DNA of 46,535 bases from an uncultured Lachnospiraceae bacterium (GTDB taxonomy: Bacteria; Bacillota; Clostridia; Lachnospirales; Lachnospiraceae). This document shows positions 34,873-43,752 of this stretch, in pieces. A program made the position numbers and the translations under genes. Each line of letters starts with the position of its first letter. The stretch's first letter is position 1. Below the pieces are notes generated by a model. The model made no database searches, was not told the DNA's origin, and worked only from the letters and a program-made list of their open reading frames with translations. The stretch covers positions 1-46,535 of the forward strand of contig CAMEDC010000025.1 in NCBI GenBank assembly GCA_945913255.1, written 5' to 3'.

Positions 34873-37364
34873 GGCAAAAAAGCAGAAAGCTTCCGATAGG
34901 GGCGGTTTCGCTTACACTGCTTGTACTGTTTGTTTTTATTTTTTCCATTCGGGAATTTGTAACAGCAAACAGCAATGCAATTCTGGAACGGAATTCAGAG
35001 TTCCTGCAGGAAAATACGGAACATCATGCGAAAGCGGTTTCGGATATCCTGCAGTCCAGACTGCGTTTTGTGGAAAATCTTGCAGTCCTTGCGGAGCGTT
35101 CTTCGGAGAGCGACTATCTGACTTTTATCGACACGCTGGACACCATAGAGGAAAACACGTTTCTGGATGCACTGTTCTTTGTGACAACGGAGGGGAAACG
35201 GTATCCTTTTGAGGGGCAGCAGCCCGATTTGAAGGAAACGGAATTTTATCAAAGCGGAATGCGCGGAGAATCCGGTATATCGGAGATGCAGGATTCTCTT
35301 GTGAATCCGGAAAAACAATGTGTAGCGTACTATGCGCCGGTGTGGCGCGATGGGAGGATAGCCGGTCTCATTACAGGCTGTAATTATTATGAGAGCTTTG
35401 ATGAGATTTATGAAATGACACCGGCGGAGACGTACATACGCGGTTTCCTGGCAGATGGGGACGGCAATATCCTGCTGTCGGGAAAGGTGGAAGAAAAAGA
35501 AAATGTCTTTATTTTCTTAAATGAGAGAATGGAATCAGCGGCATATGAGGAATTGCTGGATGGTATGGAGAACAGCAATACGATATGCACAAGTTACAGG
35601 GGAGATCATGGAGATGGTCTTGTCAGTTTTTCGGCGTTAGGCATAAATGACTGGTATATTCTGCAATTGTTTCCTTCCGAGAAGACGGCTGAACTTGTGG
35701 CGCCTCTGAATAAGTCTGCCTACACTCTGGAGACGGCAATGTTCCTTTGCATGGTTCTGGTAGCAGGCTATACACTGCGTTTGACTTATGTCAGATATAA
35801 TCAGAAAAACAGACTGATGGAGATGGCGTTGGAGGCATTGGCAGATTCCTATCCGCGTATTGCAAAAATTGATTATCAGAACGATGCCTGTGTATTTGTT
35901 AAGGACCGGGAAAGAATCGTTGAAAAAGCATTTCAAAAGTATGAGTGGACACCTGTCAGAACAAAGCTGCTGGAGACGATTCATCCTGAGGATCTGGAGA
36001 AATTTAAATCTTTTACTTCCGGAGAGAATATGCGAAGAGTGAAGGAACAGGGGCTTGCCGGTGATACCTGCACTTACAGGAGAAAATATGAGGGTGAGTA
36101 CCAATGGATACAGACGGAAATACTTCCTGTAGAGGGGGAAGAAAACTGTATTCTGATGTATGCCGGAAAGGTTGATGAAGCTGTGAAGGCGGAGGAATCC
36201 TACAAACAGCAGCTCTGGTTAACCATGCAGAAAGTAAAAGCGGCGGAGACGGAAAAATCGGAATTGCTGAAATATATGTCCCGGAATCTGCGGACTCCGG
36301 TAGAAGCAATGAAGGGGATGACGTTGTTAACGGACGCATCGCTCAGAAAGGGGCAAAGAGAAGAAGCAGCCCTGTATCTGAACAGAGTTGACAGCCTGAG
36401 CAATTACACAATGACAATGCTGGAGGACATGATGCAGTTCGGAAGGGGGCAGGAATCACACATACGGTGCAGTATGATGCCTTTTTCCGTGCAGAGCATG
36501 CTGAATGGGTACCGGGAATACTGTGAAGAGATTAAGCAGAACGACCGTGATATTCGAGTAGAGGTTATTTGCGATGAGCACCTCAAAGCCGGATATATCG
36601 GTGATGAAGCCAGGATTATGCAGGTGCTGCATGCTTTGCTGGAAAATGCATTCCGGTTCAGCCGCGAGGGAGGACTTGTTGTACTGCGTGCCGATCTCCT
36701 GGAAGCCGGAGAAAAGGCTGATTCCATCTCCTTTGCGGTGTGTGATACGGGACAGGGAATGAATGAAGAATACAGAGGGTTTCTGGTGGAGGCACTTTCG
36801 GGGGGATGTGATAATCCGGAAGGTGGGGAACCTGTTCTGGGGATGGGTCTTTCTCTTGCAAAACTTGCATTGAATTCCATGGGCGGAAAGGTGAAAATAG
36901 AAAGTACGCGGGGAGAGGGCACCCGCTTTACAATGATGCTGACTCTGGAGCATGCGCCGGAAACGGGAGAGAAGCCAACATCTCGCGTTCTGGTGGTGGA
37001 CGACAATGAGATAAATCTGGAAGCAACAGCGGAAACGCTTGCGGCGGCAGGATATCGTACTACAGCCTGCGGCAGTGGAGACGAGGCCCTGAAACTTTTC
37101 CTTGACAGTGAACCGGGCACTTATCAGGTGCTTCTGACGGATATCAAGATGCCCGGAATGGATGGGAGAGAACTGGCAAAATTTGTGAGAAATTCCGGAC
37201 GCGGTGACAGCGGCATCTGCATTCTCGGAATGATGGCAAGCTATAGTAAGATAGAAAGAACGGAATTGCTGAAAGGAGGACTGGATGATGTGACGGAAAA
37301 ACCATTACGTCTGACATGGTTCAATGAGTTCCTGCAAAAGAGAAGGGAGAGCGGGATGATATGA
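34869..37364 (+). CDS. Hybrid sensor kinase-like protein lacking the phosphoacceptor histidine
   Basis: The product is 831 residues. Order: membrane span ~10-30, Cache-like extracellular sensor ~40-280, second span ~293-311, PAS-like ~330-440, dimerisation helices ~460-525, HATPase ~570-690, receiver ~700-825. The H-box, normally SHE/DxRTP, reads SRNLRTPVEAM, so Arg472 replaces the phospho-accepting His (CGG at 36282-36284). The ATPase part still has ALLENAFRFS, DTGQGM and GMGLSLAKLALNSMGG. The receiver has Asp758 (LLTDIKMPG) and Lys811. Autophosphorylation in the usual way seems impossible; it may modulate a partner kinase. It overlaps fabT and cls by four bases on each side, suggesting a lipid or envelope role. 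Confidence 0.9.
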   Translation: MRQKSRKLPIGAVSLTLLVLFVFIFSIREFVTANSNAILERNSEFLQENTEHHAKAVSDILQSRLRFVENLAVLAERSSESDYLTFIDTLDTIEENTFLDALFFVTTEGKRYPFEGQQPDLKETEFYQSGMRGESGISEMQDSLVNPEKQCVAYYAPVWRDGRIAGLITGCNYYESFDEIYEMTPAETYIRGFLADGDGNILLSGKVEEKENVFIFLNERMESAAYEELLDGMENSNTICTSYRGDHGDGLVSFSALGINDWYILQLFPSEKTAELVAPLNKSAYTLETAMFLCMVLVAGYTLRLTYVRYNQKNRLMEMALEALADSYPRIAKIDYQNDACVFVKDRERIVEKAFQKYEWTPVRTKLLETIHPEDLEKFKSFTSGENMRRVKEQGLAGDTCTYRRKYEGEYQWIQTEILPVEGEENCILMYAGKVDEAVKAEESYKQQLWLTMQKVKAAETEKSELLKYMSRNLRTPVEAMKGMTLLTDASLRKGQREEAALYLNRVDSLSNYTMTMLEDMMQFGRGQESHIRCSMMPFSVQSMLNGYREYCEEIKQNDRDIRVEVICDEHLKAGYIGDEARIMQVLHALLENAFRFSREGGLVVLRADLLEAGEKADSISFAVCDTGQGMNEEYRGFLVEALSGGCDNPEGGEPVLGMGLSLAKLALNSMGGKVKIESTRGEGTRFTMMLTLEHAPETGEKPTSRVLVVDDNEINLEATAETLAAAGYRTTACGSGDEALKLFLDSEPGTYQVLLTDIKMPGMDGRELAKFVRNSGRGDSGICILGMMASYSKIERTELLKGGLDDVTEKPLRLTWFNEFLQKRRESGMI

Positions 37365-38914
37365 GTACAAGTGTAAAGAAGCCACTGGGAAATATTAAAA
37401 CGGTGATTTACGGAAGAACAGCTATGATTATGCTGGCATTTCTGGCACAATTGCTGCTTCTTGTCATCGGATATTTTTTCCTGCGCAGCTATAGTTTTCT
37501 GTTTTATGCGCTGTTTGTGGCAATCAGTGCAGTGACAGTAATCTATATTTTCAACACCAGGGGAAATCCTGACATGAAGCTGTCCTGGATGTTTCCAATC
37601 GCCATTTTTCCGGTATTCGGTGCTGTCTTTTATGCCACGATTATTTCTCAGCCGGGAACGAAGGTGCTGTACAGCAGATTGAAAGGGCTGGCGAAATATA
37701 CCAGGCAGTATGTGACATATAATAAGGAGACATGGGACAGGCTCAGGACGGAGAGCCCGAATATGGGTCAGCTGGCACATTATCTCTATAACTGTGACAA
37801 CAGTCCTGTCTATGAGAATACGGAAGGGAAGTATTATCCGCTGGGGGATGATCAGTTTCCCGATATGCTGGAAGAACTGGAAAATGCCAGAGAATATATT
37901 TTCATGGAGTTCTTTATTGTCAGTGAAGGCCGTATGTGGGGGACAATTCATGAAATATTGAAGCGGAAGGCTGCCGAGGGAGTGGAAGTCCGTTTTATGT
38001 ATGATGGTACGGATGTGCTTTTCAATCTGCCGAATTCCTATCCGAAGACACTGGAAGCAGAGGGAATCCGGTGTAAAATGTTTGCTCCCATCAAGCCGGT
38101 ATTTTCACCCCACTATAATAACCGCGACCACAGAAAAATTCTTGTGGTAGACGGAAAAGTTGCCTTTACGGGAGGCATCAATCTGGCGGACGAGTATATC
38201 AATGAAAAGGTTCGCTTTGGACATTGGAAGGATACAGGTGTCAGACTGAAAGGGGATGCGGTGGAGAGATTTACCTATATGTTCCTGGAAATGTGGAATG
38301 TATCGGAACGACAGGAAGACACCTATGAGAAATATGTGCATCCGTCGGATGGGACTGTGAAGAAGGATGGGTATGTGATTCCCTACAGTGTGATGCCGCT
38401 GGGGCCCGATCGTGTCGGAGAGAGAGTCTATATGGATATCATCAACACGGCACATACCTATGTACATATCATGACGCCTTACCTGATTCTGGATTATCAG
38501 ATGCTGGTGGCACTGAAGTATGCGGCGCAGCGAGGTGTGGAGGTAGTGATTATCATGCCCCATGTGCCGGACAAGAAATATGCTTTTGCGCTGGCAAAGA
38601 CATACTACAATGAACTGCTGGAAGCCGGAGTGAGGATCTGCGAATATGAACCCGGTTTTGTACATGCAAAAGTATTCGTGTCCGATGGGGAAAAGGCAGT
38701 GGTGGGAACGGTCAATCTGGACTATCGAAGCCTGTATCATCATTTTGAATGCGGTGTGATCCTGTTTCGGAATTCTCAGGTGGATGTTATTGAACAGGAT
38801 GTGCAGGATACTCTGGTAAAATGCATTGAAATTACAACAGCAGACTATAAAAAATTAAAATTAAGAGACAGACTGATGGGAAGAATTATGAGAATTTTTG
38901 CGCCTCTTATGTAA
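37361..38914 (+). CDS. cls: Cardiolipin synthase (phospholipase D family)
   Basis: The product is 517 residues. Two or three N-terminal membrane spans (~20-60 and ~73-93) precede two HKD motifs: HRKILVVDGKVAFTGGINL at ~257 and HAKVFVSDGEKAVVGTVNLDYRS at ~435. This is the full-length Cls architecture, joining two phosphatidylglycerol molecules to cardiolipin and glycerol at the membrane. The ATGA overlap with the sensor-like gene upstream implies coupling. A terminator follows about 30 bases after the stop. Confidence 0.95.
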   Translation: MSTSVKKPLGNIKTVIYGRTAMIMLAFLAQLLLLVIGYFFLRSYSFLFYALFVAISAVTVIYIFNTRGNPDMKLSWMFPIAIFPVFGAVFYATIISQPGTKVLYSRLKGLAKYTRQYVTYNKETWDRLRTESPNMGQLAHYLYNCDNSPVYENTEGKYYPLGDDQFPDMLEELENAREYIFMEFFIVSEGRMWGTIHEILKRKAAEGVEVRFMYDGTDVLFNLPNSYPKTLEAEGIRCKMFAPIKPVFSPHYNNRDHRKILVVDGKVAFTGGINLADEYINEKVRFGHWKDTGVRLKGDAVERFTYMFLEMWNVSERQEDTYEKYVHPSDGTVKKDGYVIPYSVMPLGPDRVGERVYMDIINTAHTYVHIMTPYLILDYQMLVALKYAAQRGVEVVIIMPHVPDKKYAFALAKTYYNELLEAGVRICEYEPGFVHAKVFVSDGEKAVVGTVNLDYRSLYHHFECGVILFRNSQVDVIEQDVQDTLVKCIEITTADYKKLKLRDRLMGRIMRIFAPLM

Positions 38915-38943
38915 GAGAATATCAGGAATATCGGACAGCAAAA

Positions 38944-38970
38944 GGCAGGTGCACAACCTGCTTTTTGCTT
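38944..38970 (+). terminator. Terminator after cls
   Basis: GCAGGT (38945-38950) and ACCTGC (38956-38961) form a stem with loop GCACA, followed by TTTTTGCTTTTT. Confidence 0.8.
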
Positions 38971-39035
38971 TTTGGTGAAACTTGTTTCGGAAAATATCGT
39001 CTGTAAAAGAAGAAGCAAATGAGGGAGGAAAAAAC

Positions 39036-39596
39036 TTGAAGGATTCGGAAATTTTGGATTTATACTGGGCCAGAGAGGAAAAGGCCATTGAAGAATCTCA
39101 AAAGACTTATGGAAGATATTGTTACAGCATTGCCTGGAACATTCTGTATGACAGAGAGGATTCCGATGAGTGTGTCAATGATACCTGGCTGCGTGCCTGG
39201 AATGCCATTCCACCCGAAAGACCCGGGAAACTGGCACTCTTTTTGGGTACGATTACACGAAATCTCTCTCTGGACAGATGGAAGGGGAAGCATACGGTGA
39301 AACGTGGAAGTGGAGAGATGATGTTTGCATTGGATGAACTGGCAGAGTGTGTGCCGGATTCCCATACTGTGGAGGACGCGGTTTGTGCCGGGGAACTGGA
39401 AAGACTGTTGAACAGATTCCTGCGGGAACTGCCGGAGCAGGAGTGCAACGTATTCCTGAGAAGGTACTGGTATGTGGAAGAATACAGTGAGATTGCCAGA
39501 CGGTACGGTATGAAACTGAATACGGTGAAAACAAGCCTGTTTCGTACGAGGGCAAAACTGAAGCAATATTTGGAAAAGGAGGGTATCGTGCTATGA
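39036..39596 (+). CDS. ECF-type RNA polymerase sigma factor
   Basis: The product is 186 residues from TTG 39036, fixed by GGGAGG at 39022-39027; related proteins also begin MKDSEI. Region 2 spans ~12-75 (YCYSIAWNILYDREDSDECVNDTWLRAWNAIPP). Region 4 spans ~125-180 (LPEQECNVFLRRYWYVEEYSEIARRYGMKLNTVKTSLFRTRAKLKQYL). The stop overlaps the start of the next gene, an apparent membrane anti-sigma factor. It is a different subfamily from the factor at 16376, and no stimulus is evident. Confidence 0.87.
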   Translation: MKDSEILDLYWAREEKAIEESQKTYGRYCYSIAWNILYDREDSDECVNDTWLRAWNAIPPERPGKLALFLGTITRNLSLDRWKGKHTVKRGSGEMMFALDELAECVPDSHTVEDAVCAGELERLLNRFLRELPEQECNVFLRRYWYVEEYSEIARRYGMKLNTVKTSLFRTRAKLKQYLEKEGIVL

Positions 39597-40531
39597 GTCG
39601 GAAACAGATGGAAAAGAAACAGGAAGATGCCCTTCGGATTCTGGAGGCGTTGTCAGGAGTGGATGAGGATCTTTTGGAGCGCAGCGAGAGAAAACAGGGA
39701 AAGGCAGTTGTTTACAGATTTGTGCAAAGACATGGAAAGGCTTTGGCAGCATGCCTGTGTTTATGTGTGTTGGGAACAGCGTTCTGGGGGATGTGGTATC
39801 TTTCGGAAACTCCTTTTGCCGGTACAGCCCAATCCTCGGATTCGGCAGATAAAGTGAGCATTACCGGGATTGCCGGGAATACTGAGTCGGCGATGGAAAA
39901 TCCTGCGGAAGGAGCAGCACCGGAAGCAGCGATGGTAGAAGATGCGGGAACTTACGGGGCAATAGAAGATAGTCAGGAAGCGACAGAGCCTGAATGGATT
40001 GATATACAGCCGCGTGTGTCTGCAGAGGCGACTGATGAGGAATTAACTGGAGGAATCCGGGTAACTGATAGTATAGACGATTATAAGCAGATGACCGAGA
40101 TGGGGACAGAAATCCCGGAGCAGGAGAGTGCCAAGGCAGAGGAATATGAAGAAATAACCTGGGAAGAAGCAGAAGGTCTTGAGGGACTGGGGACATATGT
40201 ACCGGACAGACTCCCGGATGGATACAAACCCGTATATGCCCGCTGCAGAAATGCGGGGGACGGAAAAGACCGGCTGACGCTGCTGTGCAGTAGTGGGGAG
40301 AAGAATTTGTGGCTGAATATTACAGAGACGGATTGGAATGCCGGTGATATGTTTATTGGGTTGGAAACACCTGTCCTGTCGGCAAAGGAAGATTGGAAGA
40401 GTAAGCTTCCAAAGCCGGACGGGGAAGGCGGCATCCAGTTTGGACTTATTTTTGAGGACGGTGTATTGGTGGAGTATCAGGGATACCTGAAAGAGGAGGA
40501 AATATTGGAATTGTTTTATTCCATGAAGTAG
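39593..40531 (+). CDS. Putative membrane anti-sigma factor of the adjacent ECF sigma
   Basis: The product is 312 residues, translated from an ATG overlapping the sigma stop (ATGA). A cytoplasmic N-terminus of ~50 residues is followed by one membrane span at ~54-76 (ALAACLCLCVLGTAFWGMWYL). Then comes a long acidic, low-complexity extracellular linker (~80-185), and a small C-terminal domain (~185-312) with GTYVPDRLPDGYKPVYARC and NLWLNITETDW resembling DUF4367. The role is inferred from the pair and topology. A bidirectional terminator separates it from the convergent kdpE-like gene. Confidence 0.7.
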   Translation: MSRKQMEKKQEDALRILEALSGVDEDLLERSERKQGKAVVYRFVQRHGKALAACLCLCVLGTAFWGMWYLSETPFAGTAQSSDSADKVSITGIAGNTESAMENPAEGAAPEAAMVEDAGTYGAIEDSQEATEPEWIDIQPRVSAEATDEELTGGIRVTDSIDDYKQMTEMGTEIPEQESAKAEEYEEITWEEAEGLEGLGTYVPDRLPDGYKPVYARCRNAGDGKDRLTLLCSSGEKNLWLNITETDWNAGDMFIGLETPVLSAKEDWKSKLPKPDGEGGIQFGLIFEDGVLVEYQGYLKEEEILELFYSMK

Positions 40532-40545
40532 GTTTCACAGACGAA

Positions 40546-40581
40546 AAAGCATCTGGCACATATGCGTCAGATGCTTTCATT
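40546..40581. terminator. Bidirectional terminator between convergent genes
   Basis: AAAGCATCTG (40546-40555) pairs with 40568-40577; A-rich sequence on the left and CATTTT on the right allow use from both strands. The stem contains the stop codon of the minus-strand response regulator gene. Confidence 0.7.
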
Positions 40582-41262
40582 TTCCAACATGCGGTAACCG
40601 ATACCCACTTCTGTAAAGACGTATCTGGGTTGTGCAGGATTTACCTCAATTTTTCTGCGGATATTTGCCATGTTTACCCGTAAAATCTGATTGTTGCTGT
40701 CCATGTACGGCCCCCAGATGGCATTCATGATATAATGATAGGTCAGAACGCGCCCGGAGTTTTCTGCGAGAAGAGTCAGCAGCTGGTATTCTATCTGGGT
40801 CAGATGAATTTCCTCACCGTTAAGCAGGATAAGTCGTTTTTCAAAATGAATTTCCAGACCTTGCGCGCGGTATACCTTTTCGGGTGACGCAGTATAGCTG
40901 TGGCGCAGAGAGGTGCGGATACGTGCCATCAGTTCTGCGGTGCCGAAGGGTTTGGCAATATAGTCGTCGGCACCCAGATCAAGGGCATTCACCTTGTCCT
41001 GCTCCCTGGTGCGGGCCGATATGACGATGACAGGAACACTGCACCAGGTGCGCAGCTCTTTCAGAATCTCACAGCCGTCAATGTCCGGCAATCCCAGATC
41101 CAGCAGAATGATATCGGGACAGTTCGAAGCGGCAAGGCTTAAGCCCTCTTTTCCGTCCAGAGCGTGTATGACCCTGTATCCGTTTCCGCTCAGGGAAGTG
41201 GTAATAAAGGAGGCAATGCTTTTATCGTCTTCAATTAATAAAACCTGAGTTTTGGCGGCCAT
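40567..41262 (-). CDS. kdpE: KdpE-like response regulator (OmpR family)
   Basis: The product is 231 residues from ATG 41262; the frame extends upstream to 41427 but those codons overlap the kinase gene and lack receiver homology. The receiver domain has the acidic pocket EDD (11-13), phospho-Asp55 in LLDLGLPD and Lys104 in AKPF. The C-terminal winged helix has LTQIEYQLLTLLAENSGRVLTYHYIMNAIWGP and RVNMANIRRKIE, the KdpE style. It is encoded just after the partner kinase. No kdpFABC potassium pump is in this window, so targets lie elsewhere, perhaps Trk/Ktr-type genes. Confidence 0.85.
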   Translation of the reverse strand: MAAKTQVLLIEDDKSIASFITTSLSGNGYRVIHALDGKEGLSLAASNCPDIILLDLGLPDIDGCEILKELRTWCSVPVIVISARTREQDKVNALDLGADDYIAKPFGTAELMARIRTSLRHSYTASPEKVYRAQGLEIHFEKRLILLNGEEIHLTQIEYQLLTLLAENSGRVLTYHYIMNAIWGPYMDSNNQILRVNMANIRRKIEVNPAQPRYVFTEVGIGYRMLENESI

Positions 41263-41266
41263 AATG

Positions 41267-42379
41267 TCACACTCTGCCTTCTTCAGGCAGCCTTTCTTCT
41301 TTTTTCTTCGGAAGGGTAAATGTAAACTCCGCTCCGTGTTCATGGTTGCGTCCGGAAATGGTTCCGCAATGCGCATCGATAATTGTTTTGCAGATGACAA
41401 GACCGATGCCCATTCCTTTATGTACATCCGCTTCTAAGGTGCTGCTGGGGGTGCCGCTGAACAGATTGTTTAACATATGTTTTGGAATTCCGTGCCCGTA
41501 ATCCCTCACGATAAAGGCAACTTCCTGCGGCCTGTTTTCCACGATGAAATCAATGGGCTCCGAACTGCCGGAATGCAGCAGAGCGTTTTCCAGAAGGTTT
41601 ATGGTGACCTGCTCAATGAGTACCGCATCCATGGGGAGCATAATGAATTCGTCGGGTATTTTTGCGTGAATGACACATTCGGGATGTCGTTTTCCCATCT
41701 TCTGAAGAGCTTCTCCGACAACTTCTTCCAGAGATTCTTCACTTGTGGTGATTGTCAGGTTGTTTTCGCCGATTCTTGTGACGGTCAGCAGGTTTTCTAC
41801 CATATTGATAAGCCAGGAAGAATCTTCGTAGATATTTCTGACTACATCTGCCTTTTCGTCTTCTGTCAGATGTCCCTGATTTTCAAGATAGGTCAGACTG
41901 TTGCCGATAATTCCGGTGAGCGGTGTGCGCAGATCGTGAGAGATGGCACGCAGAAGGTTGGCACGCATTTTTTCCATCTCCGCTTCTGCAAGCTGATGCT
42001 CCCGCTCTGCGGCAAGATTGGATTGTATCATCAGGTGAGAGGTTAGGGTGCTGATCAGGACGGTAATGGCTGTCATGCAGAGAAAGCCGATGAAGTAGCC
42101 GCTGATGGAAAAGTTCAGAGTGAAAAAGGGATAAGTAAACATATAATTAAAACAAAGTACTGCAATGAGAGAGCAGACAATTCCATAGAGGTAACCTACG
42201 GTATTGCAGGAAACCAAGATCAGGAAAAAAATAAATATCAATGCAATATTTACGGAATTCGTATCAATCAGATAGTATGCATAAGAGAGGACAATGGAAC
42301 ATACTATGCCCGAAACGGAGACGAGCAGACTGAGAAGGTGTTGTTGTAATTTTGGCAGGGTGGGTAGTTTTTTAAACAT
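41267..42379 (-). CDS. kdpD: Short KdpD-like sensor histidine kinase (DUF4118, HisKA, HATPase)
   Basis: The product is 370 residues from ATG 42379 (AGGAAAGG upstream). Four membrane spans at ~15-118 form a DUF4118-type module, followed by the H-box RAISHDLRTPLTG with phospho-His148, then an HATPase with NLLENALLHS, DYGHGIP and GMGIGLVICKTII. Classical KdpD is near 900 residues and carries an N-terminal KdpD/Usp cytoplasmic sensor, absent here. The response regulator gene follows four bases after the stop. Symbol kdpD is used for the homologous C-terminal half only. Confidence 0.85.
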   Translation of the reverse strand: MFKKLPTLPKLQQHLLSLLVSVSGIVCSIVLSYAYYLIDTNSVNIALIFIFFLILVSCNTVGYLYGIVCSLIAVLCFNYMFTYPFFTLNFSISGYFIGFLCMTAITVLISTLTSHLMIQSNLAAEREHQLAEAEMEKMRANLLRAISHDLRTPLTGIIGNSLTYLENQGHLTEDEKADVVRNIYEDSSWLINMVENLLTVTRIGENNLTITTSEESLEEVVGEALQKMGKRHPECVIHAKIPDEFIMLPMDAVLIEQVTINLLENALLHSGSSEPIDFIVENRPQEVAFIVRDYGHGIPKHMLNNLFSGTPSSTLEADVHKGMGIGLVICKTIIDAHCGTISGRNHEHGAEFTFTLPKKKEERLPEEGRV

Positions 42380-42605
42380 AAAAATGCCTTTCCTCTGGTG
42401 TTGTTTCGTGACTCCATTATATAATAAAAGACATTTGCGGTGCAACAAAAGGGCGTTAAGATAGTGTTAAGGATTCTTAAGTTTACCTTAGAGATTTCTG
42501 AAAGCCCTTGCGCGGGGATGCGGTGGTGTTTATACTTTATTTTATATAGAAATTTTATATAGAAGAATTTTTGTAAGGTCATTCTGAAGCTGAGGAATTT
42601 TGAAA

Positions 42606-43748
42606 ATGAGTGTAAAGAAGCGGGAAAATTTTCTGGATAGATTGCGAGTTGCGGCCACCTGTGCGGTTGTGCTGCTCCATACAGTGACCGGTATCATGGA
42701 TGTCACGGATATGAGCCGATATCGGATGGAAAAACGGTTTTTCTTGGTTGTACTGGATTTGGTATGCTGGTGCGTTCCTGTTTTTGTGCTGATTTCGGGA
42801 TATTTGTTTTTAAACCCGGAAAGAGAATTGCCATTTCGACAGATGCTGACAAAATATTGCAGGCGAATTCTGCTGGCATTATTTCTGTTCGGGATACCTT
42901 ATGCCTGCATGGAACTTGTGGCGGTGGAAAAGACCTTCCGGCCGGGGATGATATTGGAGAGCATTCTCATGGTGCTTCAGGGCAGAAGCTGGTCGCATCT
43001 GTGGTATCTGTATCTGGTACTTCTTTTGTACCTGCTGACTCCCGCAATAAAATATCTTTTGAAAAAAGTGCCGCTTTCCGCAGTGTATGTTTTCCTTGCG
43101 GTGTTGCTTCTGGGAAGCAGTATTCTTCCTTTTGTGAAGAAACTGCTTACGCTGGAATGGATGCATGTACTGCCTGACGGCGGAATCTATTTCTTCTATT
43201 ATATATGCGGTTATCTGTTTGCGATTCGTGGAAGGAAGCTTTCCGCGGAAGAGGCAGCTTTGGAACAATCAGAATTACGAAAGTATCCCGGAGAGCAAAA
43301 GCGTCCCGGAAACGGTTGTATGTTTGCAGTGCCTGTTGTAATTTTAGCAATCGGAATGACCTTCAGCCGTATATTCGGAGAATACAAGGTACAAATGGCA
43401 TATAATTATCCCTTTACGGTGGCTTTGGCACTGATTCTGTTCAGCTGGGGACTGACGTGTCAGAAGAATCGGGAGCCGGCAAAGAAGAGCGGGGCTCCGG
43501 TGAAGAAGAGCCGGGAGCCGGTAAAAAGAAATACCGGATTCTGGGAGAAAGCAGGAGCGTTATGCTTTGCTGTCTATCTGATTCATCCGGTATTCCTGAA
43601 TATCTACTATAAATTTTTACATATTTCACCGCTGGTCTTCAGTGTCTGGGTATCTCTGCCGGTATTTTTTCTGGCGGCATTCCTGCCGGCTGTCTTTGCG
43701 GCATGGATTCTGCGAAAAGTACCGGTGCTGAAGAAGTATGTGCTGTAA
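42606..43748 (+). CDS. Membrane acyltransferase (acyltransferase_3 family)
   Basis: The product is about 380 residues from ATG 42606 (a TTG at 42600 is also possible; GAGG at 42592). It begins FLDRLRVAATCAVVLLHT, the family entry with the catalytic-type His, and has about ten membrane spans, ending AVYLIHPVFLNIYYKF. Such proteins O-acetylate or succinylate surface glycans or peptidoglycan at the membrane; the substrate is unknown. A hydrophilic cytoplasmic loop (~285-310) contains three 7-residue repeats. It is transcribed away from the kdpDE pair. Confidence 0.85.
   Translation: MSVKKRENFLDRLRVAATCAVVLLHTVTGIMDVTDMSRYRMEKRFFLVVLDLVCWCVPVFVLISGYLFLNPERELPFRQMLTKYCRRILLALFLFGIPYACMELVAVEKTFRPGMILESILMVLQGRSWSHLWYLYLVLLLYLLTPAIKYLLKKVPLSAVYVFLAVLLLGSSILPFVKKLLTLEWMHVLPDGGIYFFYYICGYLFAIRGRKLSAEEAALEQSELRKYPGEQKRPGNGCMFAVPVVILAIGMTFSRIFGEYKVQMAYNYPFTVALALILFSWGLTCQKNREPAKKSGAPVKKSREPVKRNTGFWEKAGALCFAVYLIHPVFLNIYYKFLHISPLVFSVWVSLPVFFLAAFLPAVFAAWILRKVPVLKKYVL
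43470..43532 (+). repeat. Three-copy 21-bp in-frame repeat in the acyltransferase gene
   Basis: Units at 43470, 43491 and 43512 encode REPAKKS, GAPVKKS and REPVKRN. The basic repeats lie in a loop between membrane segments and could vary in number between strains. Confidence 0.8.
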
Positions 43749-43752
43749 ACAG

